From positions 62,001-126,000 of the forward strand of contig CAMXCT020001096.1 in assembly GCA_947184155.2 (NCBI GenBank): a stretch of 64,000 nt of DNA, read 5' to 3'. How positions within the stretch are numbered: the stretch's first letter is position 1; every line of letters begins with the position of its first letter. The position numbers were made by a program, and so were the translations under genes. The stretch is from Cladocopium goreaui. Its lineage: Eukaryota; Sar; Dinophyceae; Suessiales; Symbiodiniaceae. Positions 59,701 to 64,000 of the stretch are shown in pieces. The notes under the pieces are model-generated. The model did not search any database. It had not been told where the DNA came from and saw only the letters and a list, made by a program, of their open reading frames with translations.

Positions 59701-61041
59701 GGTTAAGCCACCATAGTGAAACACCATGGTTCATGGCTAAATCCCCTCATTTTTGGGAGAAAAGCCTCTAGTTTGGTGGGTGAAATCCCTTATTTCTGGT
59801 GGTGAAATCCATAAAAATCCATCTATTAAGTTGGTTAAACTCTCCATTTGCTTGCTTAAATCCCCCCATTTTCTCGATGAAATTCGATGACATCCGCGAT
59901 TTTCAGGTCGCAAATCCCCTGGGCCCCAGGCGATTCTGAACTTCCTCGAGGCCTGGGACGACGTTTCAGCGCCTCCCACGCTGAAGGTCCTGCAGCGAAA
60001 CTCGGAGGTGGAACTGGGGACGCAACGGATTTTTTATCCCAACAAAAGGGTTTTTTGAGTGGATTGCAAAATGGGTGTTTAATGGGTTTTTAATGGTTTT
60101 CAATGGGATTTAGCATTGTACATAAGTGATGGAGATGGATTAATATGTATAATTATATATAATTTATAATCTAGTGACATATTAATCCCTTATGGAAAGT
60201 ATGATATATGGGTGATGAGGATAGTAATATATTACCAACCATATACCACACTCAGCAACGGGGATTGCAATGAACAATTAGGGGATTTAATTTCAGAAAC
60301 ATAGGGATTAAATGGGGATTTAGAAGCAACAACTGGGGAGATAAATGCATATGTAGCCAATGGTAAAAGGGGATATCAGATGGTATAAGTATAGTTTACT
60401 AACCATCATGATCTGCAATGATGTGGTAAGATGGTAAACCTGATGCCATGAACCATCCCAATGACCAACAGTAAAAGGGAATCCTTTACATCATCCTGTT
60501 AGAACTCAAGCCGTGGATGGGGATATTTCGTGATAGGGTTTATCACATCAGAGATTTAGTAATGAAAAACCCAAGGGGATCCAGAAGCAAAGGGGATCCA
60601 GAAATCATGATGGCGATACTAATCCATCATGATCGAAAACAGTCAGTCATTCACAAAAATGGGACAACAATATATGGGGATAGTCAGTGCGACTTTCCGT
60701 GTACCCCATGATTGGACAAATTTGAGATGATCCAGGTTCACTGATGTTTTTGGGGTTGAACATAACCAGTACAACACGTACCCTCTGTTAATCTCACGTA
60801 GCTACGGACAATGGCCATTTCAATATGTACAGTAAATCATGTATGAATGGTGCATTTTCCATAGCTATGTTGAATAACCAGAGGGTACCCACTTTGCCCT
60901 AATGGCCATTTCAGAAGTTCCCTGCAACTGTTGCCCACGCACTGCGTGCTGAATATTTTTGGCTCACAGCAGTCAAAACAGCACCCGGGGTTCGCGGCGA
61001 CCAAACGTCACCGCAGACCGAAGGCAGAGAACCCCCCAGCG
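32518..61041 (+). CDS. Candidate multi-exon gene (or cluster) built from a repeated module; exon set incomplete
   Basis: About 30 short GC3-rich open stretches lie on the plus strand between AG acceptors and GT (or GC) donors. Several neighbouring pairs join in a consistent phase: 32,926/33,193/34,412; 40,535/40,816/41,669; 44,109/44,977/45,338; 46,722/47,412/48,078/48,282; 53,020/53,153/53,266. Two motifs recur. One is FFDxLP followed by an LPxDxFLxxEEV-like stretch (32.56, 33.0/33.2, 39.0, 45.0, 48.3, 51.5 and 58.8 kb). The other is W[IV][ED]RRIG[GA]E[VL] (41.7, 46.7 and 54.5 kb). This fits a giant protein with tandem homologous units, or a cluster of paralogues. I see no start, and only one possible stop (56,307). 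I do not recognise the family; the DGFLSQEE piece is only loosely EF-hand-like. Extent and gene number are inference. Confidence 0.45.
32726..32787 (+). CDS. Candidate exon
   Basis: Acceptor GGGCCCGCAG and a consensus-like donor GTAAGG enclose 62 GC-rich bases. In phase 0 they read [20 protein letters not shown]. Joining to the exon before it in phase 1 would hit a stop, so one of the two boundaries or an intervening exon is wrong. Confidence 0.35.
32926..32999 (+). CDS. Candidate exon ending in EFFDR
   Basis: The frame reads [20 protein letters not shown] then EFFD and ends with AG of a split Arg codon before donor GTGGGG. It joins in frame to 33,193 to give EFFDR-LPKK, matching contiguous FFDxLP motifs elsewhere. 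Confidence 0.5.
33193..33247 (+). CDS. Candidate exon [18 protein letters not shown]
   Basis: Acceptor CTACTGTGCCAG, donor GTAAAT. The first base completes the Arg codon of the previous exon, and the exon ends in phase 0. The 193-base intron before it is short for this region. The acceptor context CAG/ACTACC is shared with the exon at 38,991. Confidence 0.55.
33533..33786. repeat. TCATA/TCAAT pentanucleotide satellite
   Basis: About 250 bases of 5-base units TCATA with interspersed TCAAT, so runs read ATCATATCATATCAATTC. TCAAT units recur irregularly, giving loose higher-order blocks. Confidence 0.95.
34412..34450 (+). CDS. Candidate short exon [13 protein letters not shown]
   Basis: Acceptor TTTTTGTCGCAG, donor GTGGAG, 13 codons in phase 0. 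It fits the phase-0 end of the exon at 33,193. Similar leucine-rich starts follow the LP motif elsewhere (53,020 and 59,930). Confidence 0.4.
34945..35850. repeat. CTAT/CCAT tetranucleotide satellite, ~900 bp
   Basis: Changing blocks of CTCTAT and CTGTCTCTAT, then CTAT, then CCATCTAT, then GATCTATC. The long ORFs through it, including a 194-codon frame, are repeat artefacts. A fragment just before it (about 34,903, LWVTNRK) resembles the exon at 40,816 and may be a broken copy. Confidence 0.95.
36099..36170 (+). CDS. Candidate exon directly upstream of an introner-like element
   Basis: Acceptor TTTCGACCTCTCAG; 24 codons in phase 0 read [18 protein letters not shown] then DVASHL. The exon ends CACACCTG before GCAGCG, a GC donor that lies in the left inverted repeat of the element at 36,171. 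Confidence 0.5.
36171..36260 (+). mobile_element. Introner-like element forming a complete GC-AG intron
   Basis: The core GCGAACTGGAACATCACC, an AATCAACGAAC stretch and GGGCCATGTTCAAGTTCGC match the element at 49,802. It begins GCAGCG after CACCTG and ends TCATTACCAG before AGAGTA. Both predicted splice sites fall in the terminal inverted repeats, and the flanking frames join in phase 0. Confidence 0.6.
36261..36274 (+). CDS. Candidate microexon after the introner-like element
   Basis: Fourteen bases, AGAGTATACATTGG, lie between the element's AG and a GTAGGT donor, reading RVYI plus two bases. The first bases derive from the element's inverted repeat. Confidence 0.3.
36564..36602 (+). CDS. 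Candidate exon [13 protein letters not shown]
   Basis: Acceptor GTCTCCTTGCAG, donor GTGAGA, 13 codons in phase 0. The WGGP piece recurs in the exon at 58,720 (WGGPLIPP). Confidence 0.4.
36603..38439. other. Intron or spacer with unresolved open stretches
   Basis: A GC-rich piece at 37,029-37,090 reads [14 protein letters not shown] before a possible GTAGCA donor and may be an exon. At 37,450-37,955 three frames are open at once, including 106 codons, and on the minus strand 37,834-38,238 gives 134 codons. I cannot choose a frame and see no family. Confidence 0.35.
38440..38475 (+). CDS. Candidate short exon [12 protein letters not shown]
   Basis: Acceptor TTGCGATGCAG, donor GTGGGA, 12 codons. 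The frame also stays open for 16 more codons to a TAA at 38,521. Confidence 0.3.
38657..38706 (+). CDS. Candidate exon [17 protein letters not shown]
   Basis: Acceptor TTTTTTTACCGCACAG, possible GC donor [14 protein letters not shown] resembles FFDKLPAEV at 51.5 kb. Confidence 0.3.
38991..39030 (+). CDS. Candidate exon [13 protein letters not shown]
   Basis: Acceptor CTTTCTAAGCAG, possible donor GTATAG. Exactly as at 33,193, the exon begins with one base that completes a codon, then CTG CCT, and it ends in phase 0. [12 protein letters not shown] aligns with [12 protein letters not shown] at 58.8 kb and [11 protein letters not shown] at 48.3 kb. Confidence 0.45.
39031..40534. other. Intron-like AT-rich DNA with a TA satellite
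   Basis: No convincing exon seen. About 40,340-40,500 is an AT/TATACG microsatellite. A few FF-containing peptides near 39.1 and 39.25 kb come from T-rich tracts and are not called. Confidence 0.45.
40535..40600 (+). CDS. Candidate exon with [17 protein letters not shown]
   Basis: Acceptor TTTGTTCACTGAG, donor GTTGAA; 22 codons in phase 0 with strong GC3 bias at first, starting [11 protein letters not shown]. It joins in phase 0 to 40,816. Confidence 0.45.
40816..40899 (+). CDS. Candidate exon LYVTNSHGN...[12 protein letters not shown]
   Basis: Acceptor TGGAACACAG and a classic AAG/GTGCAG donor enclose 28 codons in phase 0, rich in Arg, Ser and Lys. The frame stays open to 40,915 with another possible GTGAAA donor. 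The AAG donor is preferred because it fits the phase of 41,669. Confidence 0.5.
41669..41755 (+). CDS. Candidate exon with [10 protein letters not shown] motif
   Basis: Acceptor TTCGCCCAGCAG; frame [11 protein letters not shown] then [15 protein letters not shown]. It is the first of three W[IV][ED]RRIG exons. The 3' end is unclear because the frame runs into a GGGATGGAG minisatellite at 41,756-41,791; possible donors are GTGCGG after GCTGAG, or GTTCGT. Confidence 0.55.
41756..41930. repeat. GGGATGGAG minisatellite and TA microsatellite
   Basis: Four near-perfect 9-base units at 41,756-41,791 abut the preceding exon. ATATATGATAT repeats follow at 41,852-41,925. Confidence 0.9.
41951..42722. 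mobile_element. Inverted-repeat element with AAGGCCTT palindromes
   Basis: The left arm (AATCAATCATCCCCAATAGAGG, then GTATACCTTAGC) is inverted at 42,684-42,722 (GCTAAGGTATACCTC, then ATTTGGGATGATGATTGAT). Inside are a run of TATGTGAAACG-like words (42,060-42,235) and two direct halves with GTTTATGTTTTA and ATGTCGG. Near-palindromes AATAAGGCCTTATT also occur, one a perfect 20-mer at 42,347-42,366. No coding frame is seen, so it looks like a non-autonomous foldback element. Confidence 0.6.
42723..44108. other. Intron-like DNA with degenerate CCAGTTTTGTTGG repeats
   Basis: About 43,370-44,060 repeats CCCAGTTTTGTTGGT-like words loosely. The 266-codon open frame here (43,358-44,158) follows this T-rich repeat and ends over the exon at 44,109 in another frame, so I treat it as non-coding. 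Confidence 0.5.
44109..44184 (+). CDS. Candidate exon [20 protein letters not shown]
   Basis: Acceptor TTTGCCACTAG, donor ACAG/GTGCCT. 25 codons plus one leading base, strongly GC3, ending in PLPRQ at phase 0. It joins in phase 0 to the exon at 44,977. Confidence 0.55.
44220..44385. repeat. TATATATG microsatellite
   Basis: AT-rich tract with TATATATGATTATATA words in the intron after the 44,109 exon. Confidence 0.85.
44650..44830. repeat. GAT trinucleotide satellite
   Basis: GATGATGATGGT repeats decaying into GAGGATGAG. Poly-Asp and poly-Ser ORFs on either strand are artefacts. Confidence 0.9.
44977..45049 (+). CDS. Candidate exon with [15 protein letters not shown]
   Basis: Acceptor ATGCGTCCAG, donor GTCATA; frame [26 protein letters not shown] is a contiguous version of the FFDxLP motif. 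It ends in phase 1 and fits the AG-GAC start at 45,338, giving [12 protein letters not shown]. Confidence 0.55.
45338..45400 (+). CDS. Candidate exon [18 protein letters not shown]
   Basis: The frame has near-uniform G or C third positions. The acceptor CTCTGAG is chosen by phase with the exon before it. All three plus frames and one minus frame are open here, and the donor is not obvious, so the 3' end is approximate. Confidence 0.35.
45563..45618 (+). CDS. Candidate exon [18 protein letters not shown]
   Basis: Acceptor CTACTACCACAG, donor GACAG/GTACAG. The frame also stays open through [19 protein letters not shown] to the introner-like end TACCCTCTG at 45,668-45,676, so the exon may be longer. 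AIFDFLAGW resembles AILNFLEAW at 59.9 kb. Confidence 0.45.
45668..45710 (+). mobile_element. Left end of an introner-like element
   Basis: TACCCTCTGGTTCTTCAACA then TAGCTATGGAAC matches the inverted right end of the element at 60,779. No partner right end is visible before the exon at 45,909. Confidence 0.5.
45909..46007 (+). CDS. Candidate exon [20 protein letters not shown]
   Basis: Acceptor TTTCGTAG; phase 0 frame starts VLTNPP and ends with NPAVAE before a possible GTTGGG donor (or GTGACT five bases later). Strong GC3 and a helical Leu/Gln pattern. WEQLALDL loosely resembles [10 protein letters not shown] at 36.1 kb. Confidence 0.5.
46008..46721. other. Intron-like stretch with one unresolved ORF
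   Basis: A 135-codon frame at 46,225-46,632 (from [16 protein letters not shown] about 16 codons in) has mixed composition. Part of it may be an exon, but no boundary pair stands out. Confidence 0.3.
46722..46786 (+). CDS. Candidate exon with [16 protein letters not shown]
   Basis: Acceptor GTACCTCTGAG, donor GTTTTG; frame [20 protein letters not shown]. Second WIERRIG exon; its upstream bases also align with those of the 41,669 exon. It ends with AG of a split codon completed by A at 47,412. Confidence 0.55.
47412..47502 (+). CDS. Candidate exon with [18 protein letters not shown]
   Basis: Acceptor GGCTTTACAG, donor CGCCAG/GTGAAC. In the phase set by the previous exon it reads [13 protein letters not shown] then [16 protein letters not shown] and ends in phase 0. 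Another frame is also open, so the choice rests on phase. Confidence 0.5.
47740..47832. repeat. GATGGT / GACAAT / GATGAT satellite
   Basis: Three successive hexanucleotide or trinucleotide blocks. Confidence 0.9.
48078..48151 (+). CDS. Candidate exon [18 protein letters not shown]
   Basis: Acceptor GGCTCCCCGACAG, donor GTTGTT; phase 0 start [12 protein letters not shown]. Strong GC3. It ends with two bases that join to the G at 48,282. Confidence 0.5.
48282..48738 (+). CDS. Candidate exon with [14 protein letters not shown], long open frame
   Basis: Acceptor GTTTTTTCCAG. In the phase set by the previous exon it reads [14 protein letters not shown] then [14 protein letters not shown], matching the LPxDxFL motif. 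The frame stays open for ~150 codons to a TGA at 48,736-48,738. The later part is AT-rich and less exon-like, so a donor such as GTGCAG at about 48,384 may end the exon. Confidence 0.45.
49300..49449 (+). CDS. Candidate exon with [19 protein letters not shown]
   Basis: Acceptor AGTGCTCTGAG, donor GTAACG. 150 bases in one open frame, Arg- and Cys-rich at the start ([14 protein letters not shown]). Confidence 0.4.
49802..49931 (+). mobile_element. Introner-like element
   Basis: Left TACCCTCTG/GTAAAC, right TCATTACCAG/AGGTTA. The left end is doubled (CTGGTAAACCTCC then CTGGTAAACTAAC). The core AACACAGCGAACTGGAAAAT is inverted in CATTTTCAAGTTCGCAAACT. Predicted GT-AG intron 49,811-49,925. Confidence 0.65.
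50098..50356. repeat. TATATATGTAATA satellite
   Basis: About 260 bases of alternating AT with recurrent ATATGTAATATAT words. Confidence 0.95.
50357..51424. other. Intron-like DNA, no exon called
   Basis: No recurrent element. Minus-strand ORFs at 50.73-51.46 kb lack motifs. Confidence 0.4.
51425..51524 (+). CDS. Candidate exon with [18 protein letters not shown]
   Basis: Acceptor ATTTCCGAAG and a perfect GTAAGT donor. Frame [12 protein letters not shown] then [10 protein letters not shown], ending DDVIW in phase 0. One of the clearest FFDxLP exons. It joins in phase to 53,020 unless the open stretch at 52.16-52.27 kb is also an exon. Confidence 0.6.
52151..52459 (+). CDS. Open stretch, possible exon
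   Basis: A GC-rich part at about 52,162-52,270 follows TTGATGGTTCAG and reads [14 protein letters not shown] onward in phase 0; a second frame reading [12 protein letters not shown] is also open. Frame unresolved. Confidence 0.3.
   Translation: MMVQRRIESDSSGEFSWSCRGPWRPRLPGVVREGIGASTSALAPLFWFSHGPISDFGELEELEKLVFWASKRRDCNIQHGENEVLRYQMAWCTVHVWAQGIF
53020..53065 (+). CDS. Candidate exon [15 protein letters not shown]
   Basis: Acceptor GCTTTTTTGTGCAG, donor GTGAAG. Phase 0 start, phase 1 end. YFQKHPAG is reminiscent of FFDKLPAE. Confidence 0.5.
53153..53175 (+). CDS. Candidate microexon before introner-like element
   Basis: GG completes the codon left by 53,065, then FIIMYPL, ending exactly at CCCTCTG/GTAAAC in phase 0. 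Confidence 0.4.
53167..53271 (+). mobile_element. Introner-like element, most perfect copy
   Basis: TACCCTCTGGTAAACTAACA with TAACTATTGAAAATC is inverted as GGCCATTTTCAATAGC with TATGTTAAATTACCAGAGGGTA. The GT-AG intron would be 53,176-53,265, exactly 90 bases, leaving TACCCTCTG + AGGGTA in the mRNA. Phases on both sides are 0. Confidence 0.75.
53266..53320 (+). CDS. Candidate exon [18 protein letters not shown]
   Basis: Begins at the element's AG/AGGGTA and reads open in phase 0. Donor GTTTCC is weak, and the frame stays open to 53,478, so the exon may be longer ([13 protein letters not shown]). Confidence 0.4.
53947..54061 (+). CDS. Candidate exon [20 protein letters not shown]
   Basis: Acceptor TTTTTTTGTTGAATAG, donor GTGCAA, continuing [18 protein letters not shown]. 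The frame stays open to a TAA at 54,152. Confidence 0.4.
54328..54415. repeat. TTTTCCCATCAT minisatellite
   Basis: Six to seven units of about 12 bases just upstream of the exon at 54,453; they form its pyrimidine-rich acceptor side. Confidence 0.9.
54453..54539 (+). CDS. Candidate exon with [20 protein letters not shown]
   Basis: Acceptor GTTTCTGCTGAG, donor GTGAAT; exactly 29 codons in phase 0 starting VSLREWVD. Third W[IV][ED]RRIG exon, very GC3-rich. Confidence 0.6.
54540..55190. repeat. Degenerate GGTTAA/ACTGGTT repeats with an introner core
   Basis: Words such as GAATGGTTAAGAATGG and TTAATACTGGTT recur loosely. A core AAAATCACCATGCTATGAAA and TCTATGGGCCATGTTCAATG at about 54,700-54,760 belongs to the introner-like family without its ends. 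Confidence 0.6.
55662..55773 (+). mobile_element. Introner-like element, GC donor type
   Basis: Starts CACTTG/GCGAAATC and ends CATTCACCAG/AGGGGT, with core ATCTATTTCTATGGGCCATT. The downstream frame [19 protein letters not shown] (55,768-55,822, donor GTCGGC) is open, but no phase of the short upstream stretch joins to it without a stop. Confidence 0.5.
56030..56151 (+). mobile_element. Introner-like element, right end only
   Basis: AATAGGTAGATCAAC then TTCCATAGTTATGTTAGTTT and ACCAG/AGGGTA. No left inverted repeat is visible. Confidence 0.5.
56214..56309 (+). CDS. Candidate exon ending in a stop codon
   Basis: Acceptor AAGGGCCAG; frame [20 protein letters not shown] then [11 protein letters not shown] and TAA at 56,307-56,309. 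Acidic-helical, FF-containing and GC3-rich, so it could be a C-terminus. The minus strand is open too ([18 protein letters not shown]), so strand is uncertain. Confidence 0.35.
   Translation: MNADVADEVMEAVTSTPWEFFETLMTLIQGL
56705..57030. repeat. AAGGAATTTT purine-rich satellite
   Basis: About 30 degenerate 10-base units AAGGAATTTT/AAGGAATTTG, nearly free of C on the plus strand. Confidence 0.92.
57031..57977. other. Intron-like DNA, nothing called
   Basis: AT-rich with scattered CATTTTATTGCA words (also at 56,500-56,700). No exon seen. Confidence 0.4.
57978..58096 (-). mobile_element. Introner-like element, inverted core
   Basis: TACCCTCTGGTTACAG followed by GGCCCACAGAAATAGATGA, which is the reverse complement of the core of the 55,662 element. 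The right end is weak. Confidence 0.45.
58482..58597 (+). mobile_element. Introner-like element, variant inverted repeat
   Basis: CCCTCCAGTAATCAAACATGG at the left is inverted at the right as CCATGTTTGATTGCCAGAGCG. Possible GT (58,489) and AG (58,590) again sit in the inverted ends. The interior is unlike the other copies. Confidence 0.55.
58720..58826 (+). CDS. Candidate exon with [17 protein letters not shown]
   Basis: Acceptor AATTCGATCAG, donor AGAG/GTGCCG. Frame [15 protein letters not shown] then [20 protein letters not shown], ending in phase 0. It holds the WGGP, FFDxLP and LPxDxFL elements in one uninterrupted exon and is the best reference copy of the module. DGFLSQEE looks loosely like half an EF-hand loop, but the first loop positions do not fit well. 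Confidence 0.6.
58898..58965 (+). mobile_element. Introner-like left end, GC type
   Basis: ACCCTCTG/GCAATTCAACGG and TAAATCACCATCACC. The partner end is not found. Confidence 0.4.
59930..60028 (+). CDS. Candidate exon [19 protein letters not shown]
   Basis: Acceptor CTGGGCCCCAG gives phase 0, matching the phase-0 end of 58,826. Frame continues [14 protein letters not shown]. Two other frames are partly open and an alternative acceptor lies at TTTTCAG (59,905). The donor is unclear. Confidence 0.45.
60779..60887 (+). mobile_element. Introner-like element
   Basis: TACCCTCTGTTAATCTCACG with TAGCTACGGACAATGG at the left; CATTTTCCATAGCTATG with TTGAATAACCAGAGGGTA at the right. The left splice site has decayed (CTGTTAA lacks GGT). 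Confidence 0.6.
60915..61041 (+). CDS. Candidate exon with [19 protein letters not shown]
   Basis: Acceptor GCCATTTCAG, donor GTGGCA. The frame starts [17 protein letters not shown] and ends GREPPS, with GC3 bias in the second half. A second acceptor CTCACAGCAG may cut it. Confidence 0.35.
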
Positions 61042-61903
61042 GTGGCATGGACATATGAGATCTAGAAACTGTCCCCAACTATCAACATCCATCAACCATT
61101 TGCGGCAAAAATAGGCAAACAATCACCCCAACTAGGGGATACATAAAGGGGTATATACTTCAAGTGGGGAGGGCTTGTTGCTGGGTTTACCTCATCAGAA
61201 ACAGAGTTTTTTTAAAGCCATCGCGGCGTAGACGACCGCTGAGGACTTTGCATTTGTTTTGGTTAGGATCATCCCGAAATGGGACTTTGACACCTTTCAG
61301 AAGCACTTCTTCTGTCATGACTTTCATTGACTATCTGACAATCATTGACTATCTATTTGCGTCGCTCAAAAAAAAAAATGGCGGCTATTTTTCCTGGAAT
61401 TCACAGATAGATCTCCCAATTCCAAAAAGAATTTGCAGCAGACTGTAGGCAACAGTTGATTGGTGGGTTTGGTCCAGCGTTTCAGGATGAAAACCTAAGC
61501 CGGATTCTTATTCAGCTACATCCTGTTACATCCCAATCATATCCCCAATGATCATTGGATCGTTGTACATTGGTTGGACGACCGATCCGTGGCCAACCGG
61601 CTGCCCGGAAGGGTTGGAATCTCGGCCGGGAGGTGCCCCGATGCGGCTTCGATTTCGGGAAGTTTTCACCGGGCTCGTCCTCTTAGGACTTGTGAGGCGC
61701 ATAGAAAGGGGGGGGGCGGTGATGTAGCACCCTTTTTTTCACCAAGCGCGAGGCCGTTTGGAAACTGGGTGATACTTCTGTCTTGACATTACTCAAATGA
61801 GTCCAATTGTTTGAACCTTTGATCCAATCCATGCTAGCAGTAGTCAATGGCCAAGCGATTGTTTGCCTCATCTGGGATTGACCGAACCCTCCATAGTCGG
61901 TGT
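61042..61903. other. Spacer with unresolved GC-rich stretch
   Basis: At 61,575-61,632 the frame RSVANRLPGRVGISAG precedes GTGCCC, but a second frame is equally open. A G homopolymer lies at about 61,710. Confidence 0.3.
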
Positions 61904-63096
61904 ACTGATCTTTTCTTAGGAGGGCCGCTGCAGGGCCAACAAAAAAGGCATTATGTCACACACTTCACTTTCGTGACGCACTTGCGTGGGACTAAGTTTA
62001 GTTTAAATTGAATGGATAAGGTCCCATGAGAGTATCTGCTGGATCTTGAGCAGCATTTAAGCCAAAATCTTTTTGCGAGGGTATGCAACGTATGTCTACA
62101 GTGTCTGAAATGGATCTGTAAAGGGCGTCGAAGGTGTGCCGATTTGTTTCTTGCACCTGCGGGTTTCTTATAAGCCCCCTGATATTGTTCTTGTGATCAG
62201 TTTCAGCCAGAAATTCTTTATATTAGGACGTAGTCGGGCAATGTCGGGCACGCAACGGCTGAAGTGACAGTCAAATTCACAACTAGGACGTCCTTACATA
62301 TCATGTGGGCACACATGGACGCGCAGTGGCCTTGACCTTTGTGCACTGACGGCTGCCTAAGAAAACCTTGCCAAAATTTATCCTTGGACAGCTTGTGTTA
62401 AAGCAACCCCCGGCACCCAAATCCGAATTTCAAGCTGGGACGTCCCGGGTTGAATTTGCAGAAGCCTCCACCGCCAAGGCTGATTAAAACCAACTTTTCG
62501 GGTGCGATCAGCTTGTTTTTTTCAAGTTTTTCTCTGGAGCCTTGGGGCATTTCGATCTGGGACGTCCCGACTTGAATTTGCGGTTTGCGCGTGAGCTGCT
62601 TTGCTCCGACGCTCTGGAAGGGCCATTTGTTGGCCCTGCCACGTCCCCCTTCGGTTTGCAACATGGCCCCAAATGTGCGTTGGGTGCCGCGATTGGAGAG
62701 CGTTCTGTCCAGCAATCCCGTGAAACGCATGAAGTTCAAGGCGCAAACAAAATTAAATCGACGCCTAGCCAGTTTCTTCTTCCAGCTTAATTTCAATTCA
62801 AGCGGATGGACCAGCTCATTGTCATGTCCCCTGCTATGGCTACTTTCACATCCCAGTGAGAAAAGCCTCACAAACAGGGCTGAATGAGCTTTGCACAAGT
62901 AATCCCGCTTCTTATGACACACTGACACTGAAGAAATACAACCTCCTACTTTCTAAATCTAACAGCTGCTAGTACCGTTGGGCGCGCGCGTGGAACTTGA
63001 AGGGTAATGTCAAAAAATGAGTTGTGGAGTTTGGGATGTGAACACTATTGTGTGTATTGGTTGGCCCTGCAGCGGCCCTCCTAAGAAAACATCAGT
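61904..63096. mobile_element. ~1.2-kb element with 36-bp terminal inverted repeats
   Basis: Left ACTGATCTTTTCTTAGGAGG plus GCCGCTGCAGGGCCAAC (61,904-61,940) is inverted at 63,060-63,096 with a single mismatch. Inside, TGGGACGTCCCG followed by TTGAATTTGC is directly repeated at about 62,437 and 62,556. A 176-codon minus-strand ORF (62,398-62,928) and overlapping plus-strand ORFs fill the centre, but none shows a transposase motif I know. Target-site duplication is unresolved. Confidence 0.65.
62398..62928 (-). CDS. Unassigned 176-codon ORF inside the TIR element
   Basis: Starts MSVCHKKRDYLCKAHSALF; basic, with Gly/Lys-rich end. Overlapping open frames exist on the plus strand, so coding is uncertain. 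No family recognised. Confidence 0.25.
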   Translation of the reverse strand: MSVCHKKRDYLCKAHSALFVRLFSLGCESSHSRGHDNELVHPLELKLSWKKKLARRRFNFVCALNFMRFTGLLDRTLSNRGTQRTFGAMLQTEGGRGRANKWPFQSVGAKQLTRKPQIQVGTSQIEMPQGSREKLEKNKLIAPEKLVLISLGGGGFCKFNPGRPSLKFGFGCRGLL

Positions 63097-64000
63097 GTAT
63101 GGAATTAAATGAGAAAGTGTGAACATCTGAGGACTTTACGTTGCTTTCCTGAACATATCAAGGAATAAGCGAAGGATGAAACGGGGATCTTACCCAAGCG
63201 ACACAGTTTTGTGGACAAAAGTTTACCTTTTTGATCGTCAAAAGCAAGTCATTTTCCTTGAATCGCGTAGGGGTTGGTTCCAAATCACATTTGTTTTAAA
63301 GAAACATTTTTCTTAAACCACCAATTTTTCAGTGGTTTGCAATTATCAGCTACTATTCATCAATCGAAAAAGACACAATCTATCGAAACATACACTACAT
63401 TAGAAGCCATCTCGACCATGCCAAAGAACCACCTATATCTTTGGTCGTAGCTTCCAGTCGTCTGTCACCGGCTACCGGTGCTGTGGCTTGTGCCAGGGCT
63501 CAGACTGGCCAGATCAAGGGCCGGGTGAGCATCCCCCACAAGTTCCAGGCTGGGAAACTCCGTCAGCCGTGTCAACTCCAATAATAAGAATATGTCACCA
63601 TATGGGCTTTTAATGGTGATTAGTGGTGATTAATGGTGATTAATGGTTTTTCATGGTGATTAATGGTGATTAATGGGTAGGTATACCACCAACCAGTACC
63701 AGAGAATCATAGACAATAGTCAGCAATGTAGAAACGAAGGGTAAAACTCCACCACCTATATGGGAACCGAAGAATGAAGTAAAATGAAGAGATCCAATTG
63801 ACCACGTTTGAAAGGCTTTCTGTGAGGCTGTTGAGTCTTGTTCTTTCAAATGGTGTCATTCAGAAACTGTCGATCCTCTTGTGCAGTTTATGATTAGCCT
63901 AATCTGAGGCTTTCCCTGCAGCAGGATTTGGCCGTGGATCCCTGTGAACGATTTCCTCTGTTTAAGATCTTGGAATCCACAGCCTACACTCATTCTTCTT
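63097..64000. other. Window end: TAATGGTGAT satellite and one possible exon
   Basis: A GC-rich stretch at about 63,465-63,585 is open in two plus frames (VACARAQTGQIKGRVSIPHK in one). TAATGGTGAT repeats occupy 63,603-63,675. Nothing else seen. Confidence 0.4.

Overview
The window looks like nuclear DNA of a eukaryotic alga, most likely a dinoflagellate of the Symbiodiniales/Suessiales type. This is inferred, not proven. The right half holds short, GC3-rich open stretches bounded by GT-AG (sometimes GC-AG) splice signals and separated by long AT-rich introns. The left half carries a decayed non-LTR reverse transcriptase and large recent duplications. I see no bacterial operon, no rRNA or tRNA gene and no CRISPR array.

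Left half, 1-31,670, is a repeat field with almost no genes. A large segment is present as A1 (1-8,462, entering the window already inside the repeat), A2 (15,510-23,409) and A3 (25,311-27,411). A different satellite has expanded in different copies: a 390-bp unit has five tandem copies in A1 and two in A2, while a ~590-bp unit is single in A1 and A2 but forms a five-to-six-unit array behind A3 (27,615-30,858). The two units share a ~100-bp core. A 250-bp module (R: 15,259-15,509 and 31,421-31,670, with diverged versions at 5,483 and 20,422) lies on the 3' side of the satellite blocks. A2 differs from A1 and A3 by a ~980-bp replacement carrying a 249-codon minus-strand ORF, the best coding candidate of the left half. 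Between A1 and A2 lie a 1.2-kb tandem duplication (10,672-13,139) and a dead reverse-transcriptase fragment (14,897-15,180).

At about 31,670 the character changes. From 32.5 to 61 kb there are about 30 candidate exons, all read on the plus strand, and many neighbours agree in splice phase. Two motifs recur: an FFDxLP/LPxDxFL motif (seven or more occurrences) and a W[IV][ED]RRIG[GA]E[VL] motif (three clear occurrences). I read this as one very long gene, or a cluster of related genes, built from a repeated multi-exon module. I cannot name the family.

The introns of this half hold a family of ~90-130-bp terminal-inverted-repeat elements with ends TACCCTCTG-GTAA and TTACCAG-AGGGTA. Their inverted repeats contain a ready-made 5' splice site and 3' splice site. 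At 36,171 and 53,176 the predicted intron is exactly the element. These are introner-like elements. Other contents are simple satellites (TCATA, CTAT, TA, GAT, AAGGAATTTT), a 0.8-kb inverted-repeat element with 20-bp palindromes (41,951-42,722) and a 1.2-kb element with 36-bp inverted ends (61,904-63,096).
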